A stretch of DNA of 64,000 bases from Nicotiana tabacum (GCF_000715075.1 NC_134096.1:61885854-61949853); one strand, 5' to 3'. Shown: positions 48,000-60,414, numbered from the stretch's first letter. Notes: generated by a model from the letters alone, not told the origin. Translations and numbers: made by a program.

Positions 48000-49919
48000 A
48001 TTAGGCAACAAAGCATACAATAATTATAATTTATTTAGGAAACAAGTAATGACAAGTAGCAATTGATTGTAAAAATCGGGGAGAAAATAGGAAATTTAAT
48101 ATTTAATATGCTAAATGTTAAGTAGCTATTAAGACACATAAGTCAAATAAGCATGTAGCAATTATAGCATGAATTCAAGACATAATATTGGACAAGAAAT
48201 ACGAGAGAAAATGATTAACATAATAATTAATTTATGATTTAAAATAATTTATGATTTACAGATAAATATGCAAACAATCAATTTGACGACGTATAGGCGC
48301 TCGTCACCTCGCCTATACGTCGTTATACATGAATTCACATAACAAATAATTCAAAATTTTATTCCCTCAAGTCAAGGTTAACCACGACACTTACCTTGTT
48401 TTACAATTTCAAGTGATCACTCCACCACAGCTTTTCCTTTCGAATTAGTCTCCGAACCAATCAAACCTATCAAATTATTGGCCAACAATTCAGTTGGAGC
48501 TTTAGAAATTATTCATAATTCGAAAGAGACTTAATTTAAGTCATTTTTGGAAAAAGTCAACCAAAAGTTAACATGGGGCCCACTTTTTAGAACCCGATCA
48601 AAAATCACGGAATCTGGAAACCCGTTCCGATACGAGTTCAACCATACTAAAATTATCGATTTCCGACGTCGGATTGTCTTTCAAATCCTAAATTTTTATT
48701 TTTGAATTTTTTTACAAAAAACTCCAATTTCTTCCATCTAAATCCGAAATAAACGATGAATATAAATATGGATTTACGATATATAATCACTTTCGGATAT
48801 AGAACACTTACCCAAGTCAAAGTCGTGAAAAACCCCGTTGGAATCGCCCAAATCTGAGACTCAAAACTCAAAATATGAGCAAAAATGGCTAACACCCGAT
48901 TTTATGTATTCTGTCCAGTATTTTCGCATTTGCGGACACAAGTTCCGCATTTTCGGACTCACATTTACGAGACAAGGCTCGCATTTGCGGAACAGGGCAG
49001 CCAAGCAGAGGGCCGCATCTGCGAACCTTCATGTTGCAGAAGTGACTGCGCATAAGCGAGAAAGATCGCATCTACGATCATGGCACCGAAGAAGCGGGAA
49101 TCAAACCTGCATCCCAAGCTTCACAGAAGCTAAGCTTCTCCCCTGGCCTCAAAGTCACAGAAGCGACACTACCTCCGCAGAAGCGATCACACTCCTGCGG
49201 CCAAAATTGCGCAGGTGCGACACACCAAAACCAGACATGTGTTCTTGATAAAAAATGGTTTGAAACTCGTCCGAAACTTACCCGAGCCTCTCGAGACCTC
49301 GTCCGAATATTCCAACAAGTCTCGTCACATAATACGGACTTATCGGGGTCTCAAATCACGTCAAATAACATCAAAATTACAATTCACACCTCGATTCAGA
49401 CTTATAAATTTTAAACTTTTCACTTTACAAAACGCGCGCCGAAACGTGTTAAATGAATCCGGAATGGTTTTAAGTTTGGCGCACAAGTCATAAATGATAT
49501 AATGGAGCTATTCCAACTCTTGGAATCTCAATCCAAGTTCGAAATCGATAAAGTCAAATTCACGGTCACACTTTAGAAGTCTTTAGCGTTTAGATTCTAA
49601 TTTATGTTAAATGGCGATAATTCGAGCTAGGGACCTACGAATTCGATTTCGGACATACGCCCAAGTCCCAAATCACGATATGGACCTACTGTAACTGTCA
49701 AAATACTGATCCTGATCTATTTTCTTAAAACGTTGACCGAAGTCATCTCAAATGAGTTTTGAAGCTCAACTTCACATTTTAATCAATTTTTCACATAAAT
49801 AATTTTAAAAAAAAATTACGGACTGCGCACGCAAGTCGAGAAATGCTGAAAGGTGTTATTAGAGGTCTTAGAACACATAAATGAATGTTTAAAATTAAAG
49901 ATAACATATTGGGTCATCA
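48000..49919 (-). mobile_element. 3' LTR of the minus-strand Tekay element (left-truncated)
   Basis: Read leftward it starts TGATGACCCAATATG at 49919, directly after the pol end. It contains the CGCAGAAGCG-word cluster (48925-49215) and the best-preserved AGGTGACGAG stem-loop (48286-48323). The expected terminal text TGTCACGGCCTGAAATTCCC, present in the partner 5' LTR at 54663, is absent on the left, so this LTR is truncated. The left limit (48000) is an estimate. Confidence 0.7.
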
Positions 49920-52900
49920 TATTCTCCACCTCTAAAACAAACGTTTTTCCTCAAACGGAATTAGAAAATTACCCGAGCTGTTGAAAAGTTGTGGATATCT
50001 ACTCCGCATGTTTGACTCGGACTCCTAGGTAGATGCCTCAATCGATTGACCTCTCTATTTCACCCGAACTGAAGGATAACTCTTAGACCTCAACTGTCAG
50101 ACCTGCCGGGCTAGAATAGCTACCGGCTCCTCTTCATAAGTCAAATCTTTGTCCAATTGGACTGAGCTGAAATCTAATACATGGGATGAATCACCATGGT
50201 ATTTTCGGAGCATGGATACATGGAACACCGGATGAACTGCTGATAAACGAGGTGGTAGTGCAAGCCTGTAGGCTACTCCACCCACCCTTTTAAGAATCTC
50301 AAAGGGTCCGATATACCTAGGGCTCAACTTGCCCTTCTTTCCGAATCTCATTACACCTTTCATAGGTGAAACCGGGAGCAATACTCTTTCTTCTTCAATG
50401 AATACAATGTCACGAACTTTACGGTCGACATAACTCTTTTTCCTATACTAAGATGTGCAAAATCGATCCTGAATAACATTGACCTTATCCAAGGCATCCT
50501 GTACCAGATCGGTACCCATCAACCGAGCCTCTCCCGGTTCAAACCAGCCAACTGGCGAACGACATCGCATCCCGTATAATGCTTCATACGGATCCATCTG
50601 AATGCTTGACTGGTAGCTGTTATTATAGGCAAACTCTGCTAGTGGCAAGAACTGATCCCAAGGACCTCCAAAGTCTATAACACAAGCTCGAAGCATATCC
50701 TCCAATATCACAATAGTACACTCTGACTGTCCATCTATATGTGGATGAAATGTTGTACTCAACTCAACCCGCGTGCCTAACTCATGTTGTACAGCCCTCC
50801 AGAAGTTCGAGGTGAACTGTGTACCCCGATCAAAAATGATAAACACGGGCACACCATGAAGGCGGACAATCTCGCGGATGTAAATCTCCGCTAACCGCTC
50901 TGAAGAATAGGTAACCGCTACTGGAATGAAATGTGCTGACTTGGTCAACCTGTCCACAATGTCCCATACTGCATCGAACTTTCTCTAAGTCCATGAGAGC
51001 CCAACAACAAAATCTATAGTGATACACTCCCACTTCCACTCAGGAATTTCTAACTTCTGAAGCAAACCACTAGGTCTCTGATGCTCGCACTTGACTTGAT
51101 GACAATTTAGACACCGAGCTACATATGCAACTATATCCTTTTTCATTCTCCTCCACTAATAATGTTGCCGCAAATCTTGATACATTTTGGTAGCACCCGG
51201 ATGAATAGAATACCGGGAAATGTGGGCCTTTTCAAGAATTAATTCACGAATCCCATCCACATTAGGCACACAAATACGACCTTGAATCCGCAGAACTCCA
51301 TCTTTCCCCACAGCAACCTACTTGGCACCACCATGCCGCACCGTGTCCTTAAGGACAAGCAAATGTGGATCATCATATTACCGCTCTCTGATGCGCTCTT
51401 ATAAAGAAGACCGAGCAGTTGTTCAAGCTAGAACCCGACTAGGCTCTGAAACATCTAACCTCACGAATGGATTGGCCAAAGTATGAACATCTGCATCTAA
51501 TGGTCTCTCACCAACCGGAATATACGCAAGGCTGCCCATACTCAGAGCCTTTCTACTTAAAGCATCGGCCACCACATTGGCCTTTCCGGGGTGATATAAA
51601 ATGGTGATATCATAGTCTTTCAATAACTCCAACCATATTCTATGCCCCAAATTGAGGTATTTTTGTTTGAATAGGTACTGTAGACTACAATGATCAGTGA
51701 ATACCTCACATGAGATACCGTAAAGGTTATGCCTCCAAATCTTCAGCACATGAACAATGGCTGCCAATTCTAAGTCATGAACATGGTAATTCTTTTCATG
51801 AATCTTTAGCTGTCGCGACACATATACAATCACTGTACCATCTTGCATTAATACTGCACCAAGACCAATGCGAGATGCATCACAATATACCGTATAAGAT
51901 CCTGAACATGTGGGTAATACCAATACTGGCACCGTGGTCAAAGAAGTATTGAGCTTCTGAAATCTCAACTCACACTCGTCTGACCATCTGAATGGGGCAC
52001 CCTTCTAGGTCAATTTGGTCAATGAGGATGTTATGAAAAACACCTTGGCACCTTGAAGTTGATCAAATAAGTCATCAATTCTTGGCAACAGATATTTGTT
52101 CTTGATAGTAGCCTTATTCAACTGGTAATAATCTATACACATCCGTATTGAACCATCTTTCTTCTTTACAAATAATACTAGTGTGCCCCAGGGTGAGATG
52201 CTAGGTAGAATGAATCCTTGGTCAAGCAAGTCTTGTAACATCTCCTTCAATTCCTTTAGCTCTGGCGGGGCCATACGGTATGGTGGAATAGAAATGGGCT
52301 GGGTGCCCGGAGCCAAATCAATACAGAAGTCAATATCTCTGTCGGGTGGTATCCCTGCAAATTTGCAGAAAATACATCCGGAAACTCACGGACAACTGGG
52401 ACTGAATCCATAGAAGGAACATCCGCACTGGGATCGCAAATATAAGCCAAATAAGCTAGACACCCCTTCCGGGCCATACGCCGAGCTTTCACATAAGAGA
52501 TAACCTTGCTGATAGAATGGCCAGGAGTCCCTTTCCACTCTATTCAAGGTAACCCCGGCCTGGCTAAGGTTAGCATCTTGGCGTGACAATCCAATATAGC
52601 ATGATAAGGTGATAGCCAATCCATTCCCAAGATAACATCAAAATCTACCATATCAAGAAGTAGAATATCCATGCTAGTCTCAAGACTCCCAATAGTAACC
52701 ATACACGAACGATAGACATGATCTACAATGATAGAATCCCCCACCGGCGTGGACACGTGCATAGAATCGATCAAAGAATCACGAGGTACAACCAAATATG
52801 AAGTAAAGTAGGAGGACACATATGAATAAGTAGATCTTGGATCAAATTTAACGGAGGGATCTCTATGACAAACTGGAATAATACCTATGATCATGACATC

Positions 52901-52925
52901 AGATGACTCGGCCTTAGGCCTAACT
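49920..52925 (-). pseudogene. Tekay-type pol: protease, RT (core deleted), RNase H, integrase, chromodomain; broken
   Basis: Read right to left, the protease is at 52894-52544 (FDPRSTYSYVSSYF, with Arg where active proteases have Gly, then ILGMDWLSPYHA). The RT N-terminus ([32 protein letters not shown]) runs to QLQGAKVF at 52040 and then jumps to [22 protein letters not shown] text. The palm with its YVDD-type motif is therefore deleted. RNase H lies at 51968-51423 ([20 protein letters not shown] ... [14 protein letters not shown]). The integrase HHCC lies near 51180-51100 and its core at 50957-50448 (DRLTKSAHFIPV, FDRGTQFTS, ILEDMLRAC). The barrel is at 50381-50150, and a chromodomain carrying three stops ends the gene near 49960. 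Confidence 0.9.
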
Positions 52926-54480
52926 GGAAAAGCATAAAATTGGGGCTAGGTCCCACCACTCAGAGCTATATCTCTGGGATAGCCCCTAACTATATGGACT
53001 CCACCTCTAACAACCTGATCTCCACCTCTAGCTATCCGACCCCTACCCTTAGCTGGTTGGGTGGGCGGTGGAGCAACTGGTGTCGGTATGATGGCACGAG
53101 AATCCTGTTGAGATCTATTGCTCGACAACCTAGGGCAATACCTCATGATGTGAGCAATGTTCCCACACTCATAACACCCATCCCGCTATCATGGCTGCTG
53201 AAGCTAACCCAAACGGGCTGGATAACCATTGTAGTGACTCTGGAGTGGTGGTGCACTGATAGGAGTTGTATGTGCACTAAATGTCGGCTACCTAGATTAA
53301 GGCATAATAGGACCATGACTCCCTAAAGTACCGTGAGATGCCTAAAGTGCTGAATAAAATGGCCTGGGAGGATGACCCTTACTATAAGTACCCCAAATGA
53401 GGCGCCTCTGAAATTATCGGAATGACAGGGCCTCTTATCTGACATTGGCCCTCTCTCCTGAGCATGAACTAACTCGATCCGCCTAGCAATATTCACAGCT
53501 GTCTGGAAAGAAATATCACTCCCTGTTTCCTTAGCCATATGAAGCCTGATAGTATAAGTGAGTCCATCAATGGATCTCCTCACTCTTTTTTTTTCCAGTA
53601 GGAAGCAAGACGATGGCATGACGTGCTAAGTCTACAAATCAAGTCTCATACTGGGTAACAGTCATACTACCCTGCTAGAGAAGCTCAAACTGCATGCGGT
53701 ATTCCTCTCTCAGTGTAATAGGAACAAACTTCTCCAGAAATAGTTGTGAGAACTATTCCCAGGTAAGTACAAGCGAATCAGCTGGTCTAGTTAATACATA
53801 ATCTCTCCACCACCTCTTGGCAGAACCAGTTATCTGAAACACAGCAAAATCGACCTCGTTGCTTTCAACTATTCCCATAGTAGCAACTCATGGCAGCGGT
53901 CAAGATAATCATGTGGGTCCTCAGTAGGTGTACCACTGATGTGAACTAGAAAGAGCTTAGTAAACTTGTCCAATCTCTATATGGCCTCAGAAGACATGGC
54001 GGGCCTATCACTAGCCTGTGCCACAACAACTGGCTGAACTACCCCAACTGGCGGGACTGCTGGAGCCTGATACTGGGGAGCTTTCTGCTCCAGAGCGGGA
54101 GTTTGTGCTCCTCTCCCAGCCCGTGAGATGGCTGGTGCCACTGGAAATGTACCATTCTGGGCCACACCCTCCATTAGGCTCACCAAATGGACTAAAGCAT
54201 CCTGAAGTACTGGAGTAGCTATGAATCCTTCTGTGACCTGAACTGGTCCAACATGAACAGTCTGAGCTGGAACCTCCTCTTCGAAACCCACCTGAGGCTC
54301 CACAACAGGTGTTGCTGCTCGAGCTCGAGCTCGAGGCTAGGCTCTGCCTCTGCCTTGGCCTCTGGTGCGACCTCGTCCTCGGCCTCTACCCCTGGTCATA
54401 ATTTCCACCGGGGGCTCTACCACCTGTCCGGTGGTAGATGTAGTACGTGTTCTCGCTATCTGTGAGAGAACAAGAATAGA
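52926..54480 (-). pseudogene. Tekay-type gag (capsid-nucleocapsid), broken
   Basis: Read right to left, a basic Arg/Gly-rich start (RGRGRTRGQGRGRA near 54400-54330) leads to a Pro/Ala/Val-rich segment (54303-53977: VEPQVGFEEEVP, VSLMEGVAQNG) and a capsid region (53619-53323: RRSIDGLTYTIRLHMAKETG, ARRIELVHAQERG). A CCHC zinc knuckle follows near 53190-53140 (CYECGNIAHIMRYC). Stops and frameshifts separate the pieces. This is the RNA-packaging structural protein of the element. Confidence 0.85.
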
Positions 54481-54644
54481 ACGGTTCAATCATCGATGAT
54501 AGAATAAAAATCGCATGACATAATAAGAAAGAAGTGATATTATTCCTAAACTTCATAGTCTCTGGAAGATAAGAATAGACGTATCTGTACCGATCCTTCA
54601 GACTCTACTACGCTTTCTCGTGACTCATGAGATCTAGGTAACCT

Positions 54645-54662
54645 AGTGCTCTGGTACTAACT
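54645..54662 (-). other. Primer-binding site of the minus-strand Tekay element
   Basis: On the minus strand, directly after the LTR end CCGTGACA, the sequence is AGTTAGTACCAGAGC. This is a slightly decayed match to the initiator-tRNA-Met complement (TGGTATCAGAGC). It fixes the element's orientation and its 5' LTR boundary. Confidence 0.75.
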
Positions 54663-54994
54663 TGTCACGGCCTGAAATTCCCACCTTCGGGACCATGATG
54701 GTGCCTAACACTTAACTTGCTAGGCAAGCCAACGTTATAATAAATTTAACCATTTTTAACAATTCATTTAAATTAAATAGTAAAGAAACCAAACAATTGA
54801 AAAAATGTCTGAATTAAAGTAAACAAACCAAATGATAACGATGTCTAAATACCATTCCAGAATTAGAGTCACAAGTGCACGAGCTTCTAGAATGATACAA
54901 ACAAGGTTTTGAATAAAAATAAAGCTAAGTACACAACTAAGATAAAGTAGAAGGGTACTTCAGAGCTACGAATGTTGTGCAGCTATACCTCAAG
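54663..54994 (-). mobile_element. Partial 5' LTR of the minus-strand Tekay element
   Basis: It starts on the + strand as TGTCACGGCCTGAAATTCCC next to the PBS. Only 332 bp are present before a plus-strand LTR begins at 54995, which cut it. The rest should lie beyond the inserted element, to the right of this window. Confidence 0.75.
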
Positions 54995-56999
54995 TGTAAC
55001 GGCCCGACTTGTCGTTTTGGGAATTAATGTTCCATTCAGCGACTTAAGGTCCCAAGAAACTTCGTAATATTTGGCATGACCTGCGTGTGTGGTCGAGTTT
55101 TGTTTTCGGAAGATTCGGAATTTAATTGAAAGAACAATTCTTATTTTTGAAGCTAAAGAAAAGAGTTGACCGAAGTTTGACTTTTGAGAAAACGACTCTG
55201 AAATGGAGTTTTGATAATGTCAATAGCTTCGTATGGTAATTTTGTACTTAGGCGTATGTCCGAATTTGGATTTGGAAGTCCGTAAGACAATTCGTATAAT
55301 TTGCGCCGAAAAGTTGGAAAATGAAGTTCTTGAAATATTCATAAACTCGACCGTAAGTCGATTGGTTGATAACGAGGTTGAATTTAAATTTTGGAAGTTC
55401 TAACAGTTCCATTATGTTATTTATGACTCTTGTGAAAAATTTGAAGTTATTCGGGATTGATTTGATACTTTTTGGCGCAAATTATAGCGGTTGGAAGATT
55501 TGAAAATTCATAATTCGATTCGATGCGCGATTCGCAATTCCGGCATTGTTTGATATGGTTTTAAGCATTGACTAAGTTTGTATTGTATTTTGGGACATGT
55601 TGGAATAATTGGTTAAGGTTCCGAGGGTCTCGGGTGGATTATGGATGGTTAACGGATCAATTTAGACTTGAAGAAAGTTGCTGGAAAAATGGGCAGCAGC
55701 TGGTGGAATCGCTTGTGCGATGCCTTAGTCGCAGAAGCGACATCGCAGAAGCGTGAAGCTCACCGCAAAAGAGACTGGGAGTGTACTAGGTAGAGTTTTC
55801 AGGTGCAAAGCAATTCCCGCATCTGCGTGATCGTAGAAGCGGGCAGAGAAGGCAGAAGCGAAAGGCATCGCAGATGCGCACTGGACATCGTAGAAGCGAT
55901 ATGCGTAGATGCGACATTTTGTCCGCAGGTGCGAGATTGGGCTGGGCAGTGAGGATCGCAAATGAGAGTTTTGTCTCGCAAAAGCGAGACCGCAGATACG
56001 GCATATTCGTCCGCAGAAGCGAAAATGGACAAAAACATAAGGGGTCAAAAATCATTCATTTATTCATTTTCGATTGGGATTTTTGGAGCTCGGTTCTTGG
56101 GCGATTTTGAGGAATTCTTCATGACTTCAACTGGGGTAAGTATTCTACATCCGAAAGTGATTATATTTTATAAATCTATGGCTATATTCATCATTTAATT
56201 CGATTTTTAATGGAGAAAATTGGGATTTTTGTAAAACTTTTCAAAAATGAAAATTAAAGATTTGGAAGATGATTTTTTATTGAAACTCGATAAAATTAGT
56301 ATGGTTTGACTCGTATCGGAATGGGTATCGAATTTTATTAAAATTTTATTGGGTTCCGAGAAGCGGCCCCCGTGTTGATTTTGGTTGACATTTTAATATA
56401 AAATTTTAAGTCGATGTTTTATTATCTAGAATTGTTTTCGATAAATTTTAATGAAGTTATACAATTAGTTTGGATTGATTTGAGTTGTCTGGAGGTCAAT
56501 TCAAGCAATAAGGCTATTTTGGAATATCAGCGTAACTTCAAAGAGGTAAGTATCTTGCTTAACCTTGAGTGGGGGAATTACCCCTTAGACATTGAGTTGT
56601 ATGTGCCATTTGTGTAATGTGAAAGCCGTGTACGCGAGGTGACGAGTATGTACTCGAGCTTATATGTGCAAATTTCATTGGTTTAAAGTCGTATGCATTT
56701 TTAAGTATTAAATTAGAATCGCTGGCATTTATTAAATCCTTATTTGTCATGCCTCGATCTTTGGTTGTCGAATTTGTTTTATATGATAATTTGGTGTGTT
56801 TGCTACCTTGAATTGTTATGTGAATTTTGTGTGCTTGTTGAGATGGCATCTCCTGAAAATAATTACATTATGGGTTTTCCATCTGCAAATAATTTATTAA
56901 ATAAGTTTAAATTGAGACATTAATATATTTATCAAAAATTTGGATTTAAGAAGCAGTTGTTATTGTTGAGTTATGTTTCCATAGTTTCGGTTGCATATT

Positions 57000-57240
57000 T
57001 ACTTTGGGACTATGAGGTGTTTACTTGGGAGATCCCCCCTGTCTTGCATATTTACTTTGGGATTACGAGGCGGCACCTCGGAAGATCCCCCTGTCTTGCA
57101 TATTTATTTTGGGACTACGAGGCGTTTACTCGGGAGATCCCCCTTTTTTGCATATTTATTTTGGGACTACAAGGCAGTACCTCGGGAGATCCCCCTGTTG
57201 AGGATTTGCATTTGGGTTTACGATGTGGTACCTCGGGAGC
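57000..57240 (+). repeat. Degenerate ~60-bp minisatellite in LTR4
   Basis: Four to five units of GCATATTTACTTTGGGACTA followed by CGAGGCGGTACCTCGGGAGA. Two related units occur in solo LTR3 at about 15150-15240. The inner word CGAGG..ACCTCG is palindromic. The open frames across it are a product of the repeat. Confidence 0.85.
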
Positions 57241-57459
57241 ACCTTGTTGTTTATCTCTATTTGATGTGTTGTTACTTATCTGTAAAGTACCCATCATTCA
57301 ATCCACAGTCATTTCATTAAATTATTATGTCTTTTGTCTTGTGAATTGCCCGTACGGTTGGGATACAAATATGGGCACGAGGTGTCGTAAGATATGAAAG
57401 TAGGCTGAGACCCGAGATTTTTAGGATTATGAAGTGAGGTGTCAACCAATGATTTCACT

Positions 57460-57830
57460 TGAAAGAATTATATTCGAAAGGTTTTATTTAAAGAAATTTT
57501 ATTCGAAAGGATTTTTATTTGAAATAATTTTATTCGAAAGGATTTTTATTTGAAAGAATTATATTTGAAATGAAAGGCTTTTATTAGAAAGAATTATATT
57601 CGAAAGGAAAGATTTTTTATTTGAAAGAATTTTATTCGAAAGGTTTTATTTAAGAGAATTACATACGAAAGATATTTATTTGAAAGAGTCATATTGGGAG
57701 ATATTTATTTGAAAGATTTAAATTCGTAAGATATTTATTTGGGGAAAGTATATTCGGGATATATTTAATTGATAGGATTACATTCTAAAGATTGTTATTT
57801 GGAAAACTTATAGAGAAAAAATATATATTT
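57460..57830 (+). repeat. 34-36 bp AT-rich tandem repeat in LTR4
   Basis: About ten degenerate units of ATTCGAAAGGATTTTTATTT followed by GAAAGAATTTT. They are absent from the other Tekay LTRs in the window, so the expansion happened within this LTR lineage. Confidence 0.8.
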
Positions 57831-58473
57831 TGAAGGGCTTGCTTAACTGGTTGTACTTGTCTTTATTATACGTGTGCGCAATGTTTATGGTATTCTTGCT
57901 GCCTTACTATTTATGTCACTAGTTGACTATTGTTGCTATCACTGCTATCTGTTTTCTATTATTTTCGTATGCTAAATTGCACATGTTATTTAACTAGTGA
58001 GCGTCTTGACTGTACCTCGTCACTACTCCACCGAGGTTAGTCTTGATACTTACTGGGTACCGACTGTGGTGTACTCATACTACACTTCTGCACATTATTG
58101 TGCAGAGCCAGGTATTGGAGATACCGGCTTCGGGACAAAGTTAAAGTGTGATCGCAAGGATTCAAGCTAGAGCTGCTTGGTCGTCGCAGTCCCTTGGAGT
58201 CTTTTCATTTTATTGTACTGTCAACTCTTATTCGAACAATATTGTATATTCGATCCTTGAAATCATTGCATGTATTTAGTTAGAGTTCGTGACTTAGTAT
58301 CACCAGACTTGGGAGGTTGTAATACTTGTTTCCACTTTTTGTTTCAACACTTGTATTAAATTATATGATTAAAAAAAGAATGGCTTGAGTTATTATTATT
58401 ATAATCGACTTACATAGTCTTAGATACTAAGTGTCATCACGATGTATGTGGTGAGATTTTGGGTCGTGACAAG

Positions 58474-58490
58474 TTGGTATCAGAACTCTA
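58474..58490 (+). other. Primer-binding site of the plus-strand Tekay element
   Basis: TTGGTATCAGAACTCTA follows the LTR end by 2 bp and matches the initiator-tRNA-Met complement TGGTATCAGAGC in all but one base. This sets the LTR boundary at 58471. Confidence 0.88.
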
Positions 58491-58639
58491 GGTTCGTAGG
58501 TTCTACAAGTTCCGAACGAGTCTAGTAGAGTCTTGCGGATCGGTACAAAGATGTTTGTGCTTATCTTCGAGAGGCTACCGAACTGTTAGGAAATTTCCAC
58601 TTCTTTCATTCCTATCATATAGATTTGTTGACTTTGGAA

Positions 58640-59500
58640 CTTGAGACTTTGTATCTCCATTCTCTCACATATGGTGATGACACATGCTACTGGGTCAGCT
58701 GGGCAGTCACCAGCACATCCTTCTAGGGCCGCAAGAGTCTGGGGCCGAAGTAGAGGCCGAGGCCAAAGTAGAGGCCGAGGAATGGCACGTGTCGCAGCTA
58801 GAGCACCGGTCAGAGGGACAATTGAGGAGCCGCCAGTAGCTCCAGTTGGGGGACAGACACCATAGACACCTGTTGTTACCCCCGGACTTCAGGAGACTTT
58901 AGCATAGTTCCGGAACATGTTTGGTACATTAAATCACACGGGATTTATCTCCGTTTCACCAAATAATTCACAGATTGGGGGAGGAGTTCAGACTCCTACC
59001 GCCCTTACTCCACAGCAGCAGGTTCACATTGGTCAAGTTTCGGGTATAGTATCGATACAATATGTTATTTAGGTTTAGCTTGAGGTTAGGCCAGAGGCAT
59101 TAGAAGAAGAACAAAAGAGAGTTGAGAGATTTAAGAGGTATAGTCCAACTACCTTTAATGGCACAGCTACCGAGGATGCTCATGGATTTCTAGAAAAGTG
59201 TCACTGTATTCTCCGTACCATGGATATTGTGGAAGTGAGTGGAGTTACCTTTACTACATTTCATCAATTATGAGCAGCGTAACAGTGGTGGCAAGTTTAT
59301 GAAGAAGGTAGACCAGCCGATGCAATGCCACCAACTTGGGCTCAATTTTGGGATATGTTTTTGAAAGAGTTTCTCCCCCAGACTCTCCGGAATACGTGAC
59401 GCACAAAGTTTAAACGGTTGTACCAGGGCATCATGACGGTGTCAGAATATGCCATCAAGTTTAGTGAGTTAGCCCGCCATGCACCTATCTTGGTTCCTTT
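58640..59500 (+). pseudogene. Tekay-type gag, N-terminal part, broken
   Basis: The Arg/Gly-rich start (RGRGQSRGRGMARVAARAP, about 58750-58810) ends at a stop at 58863-58865. Capsid follows in another frame: FKRYSPTTFNGTATEDAHGF, a decayed stretch with two stops near 59270, PPTWAQFWDMFLKEFLPQTL, a stop near 59398, and then YAIKFSELARHAPILVPF. It is cut at 59501 by another LTR. The element cannot be autonomous. Confidence 0.88.
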
Positions 59501-60414
59501 TGTAACACCCCAAAATCGTGGAGCTCGACCGAGTAAACTCAGTCGAGCAAGCCTAATTTACATTAACCTCTCTTAATTACTCATGCATGATTTACCATAA
59601 CATAATAAAATCTTTACTTTCATATTAAATATACTTGGCTCAATGGCCCATATTTTCTTTCTCGTGGTGGTTACACAGCTCTATAAATAGTTGTAAATAC
59701 TATGAACATAAATACATGACTAAACTCAAATCTTTAATTACATGACTCACAGTGTACATGGAGCTTCTATGACAATGGATACCTATATACATAAAATGAA
59801 CCAGACCCAAACACCCACTAGAACTGTATTGGGCTCACCATAAGATGAGTAGTGAAGAAGATCCCTATCAAAGATCCATATCATCCTGTAGAAATATACC
59901 TGCATCCATTAAAAGATGCAGCGCCCCCGGCAAAAAGAGACGTGAGTACATGTGGAATAGCACTCTTATGTAAGGCAGTCAAAACAACATATAAAAATAC
60001 GGTAACTCAAATAAGAAGCAATTAAAGTACATCAAGAAACTATGAAACATCCAATAAAATCACATTTCAAGTCTTATTATACTTGCATCATTCTAACCTT
60101 CTTTTAGGATCAACTACGCCATATGAACTATTCATGGAATACATAATATAATATAATTGTAATAACATATACAAACAATGCCAACGAAAGTGGCACCTTC
60201 CTCCCTTAATTTACACATATACATTTCGTAGACTGTCCTTAGTGTTTACATATCATATTATACACCTATTCAAGGACTTGGAAATACAACATGAATATGA
60301 TGAATCATGGTAACAATAAATGGGCTTAGATAGCCGTTAACGTCAAGCAAATTTATTAAGAGCTTCCATTCAAATTTATCGATATTAAGTCAAGGATCCT
60401 TTATAACCACCCTA

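Larger units (their letters stand above)
54995..58471 (+). mobile_element. 5' LTR of a plus-strand Tekay element (LTR4)
   Basis: It begins TGTAACGGCCCGACTTG and ends TTGGGTCGTGACA (3,477 bp), followed by a primer-binding site. Contents in order: CGCAGAAGCG-word cluster (55710-56025), AGGTGACGAG stem-loop (56625-56659), a minisatellite of about 60 bp at 57000-57240, a 34-36 bp AT-rich tandem repeat at 57460-57830, and two small hairpins (58015-58036 and 58088-58105). The stretch at 12869-16627 is the same LTR family. Confidence 0.88.

Noticed and set aside
56957..57397. 146-codon frame with repeated LHIYFG/LAYLFWDYEA text
   Set aside because: It is a translation of the 60-bp minisatellite in LTR4.
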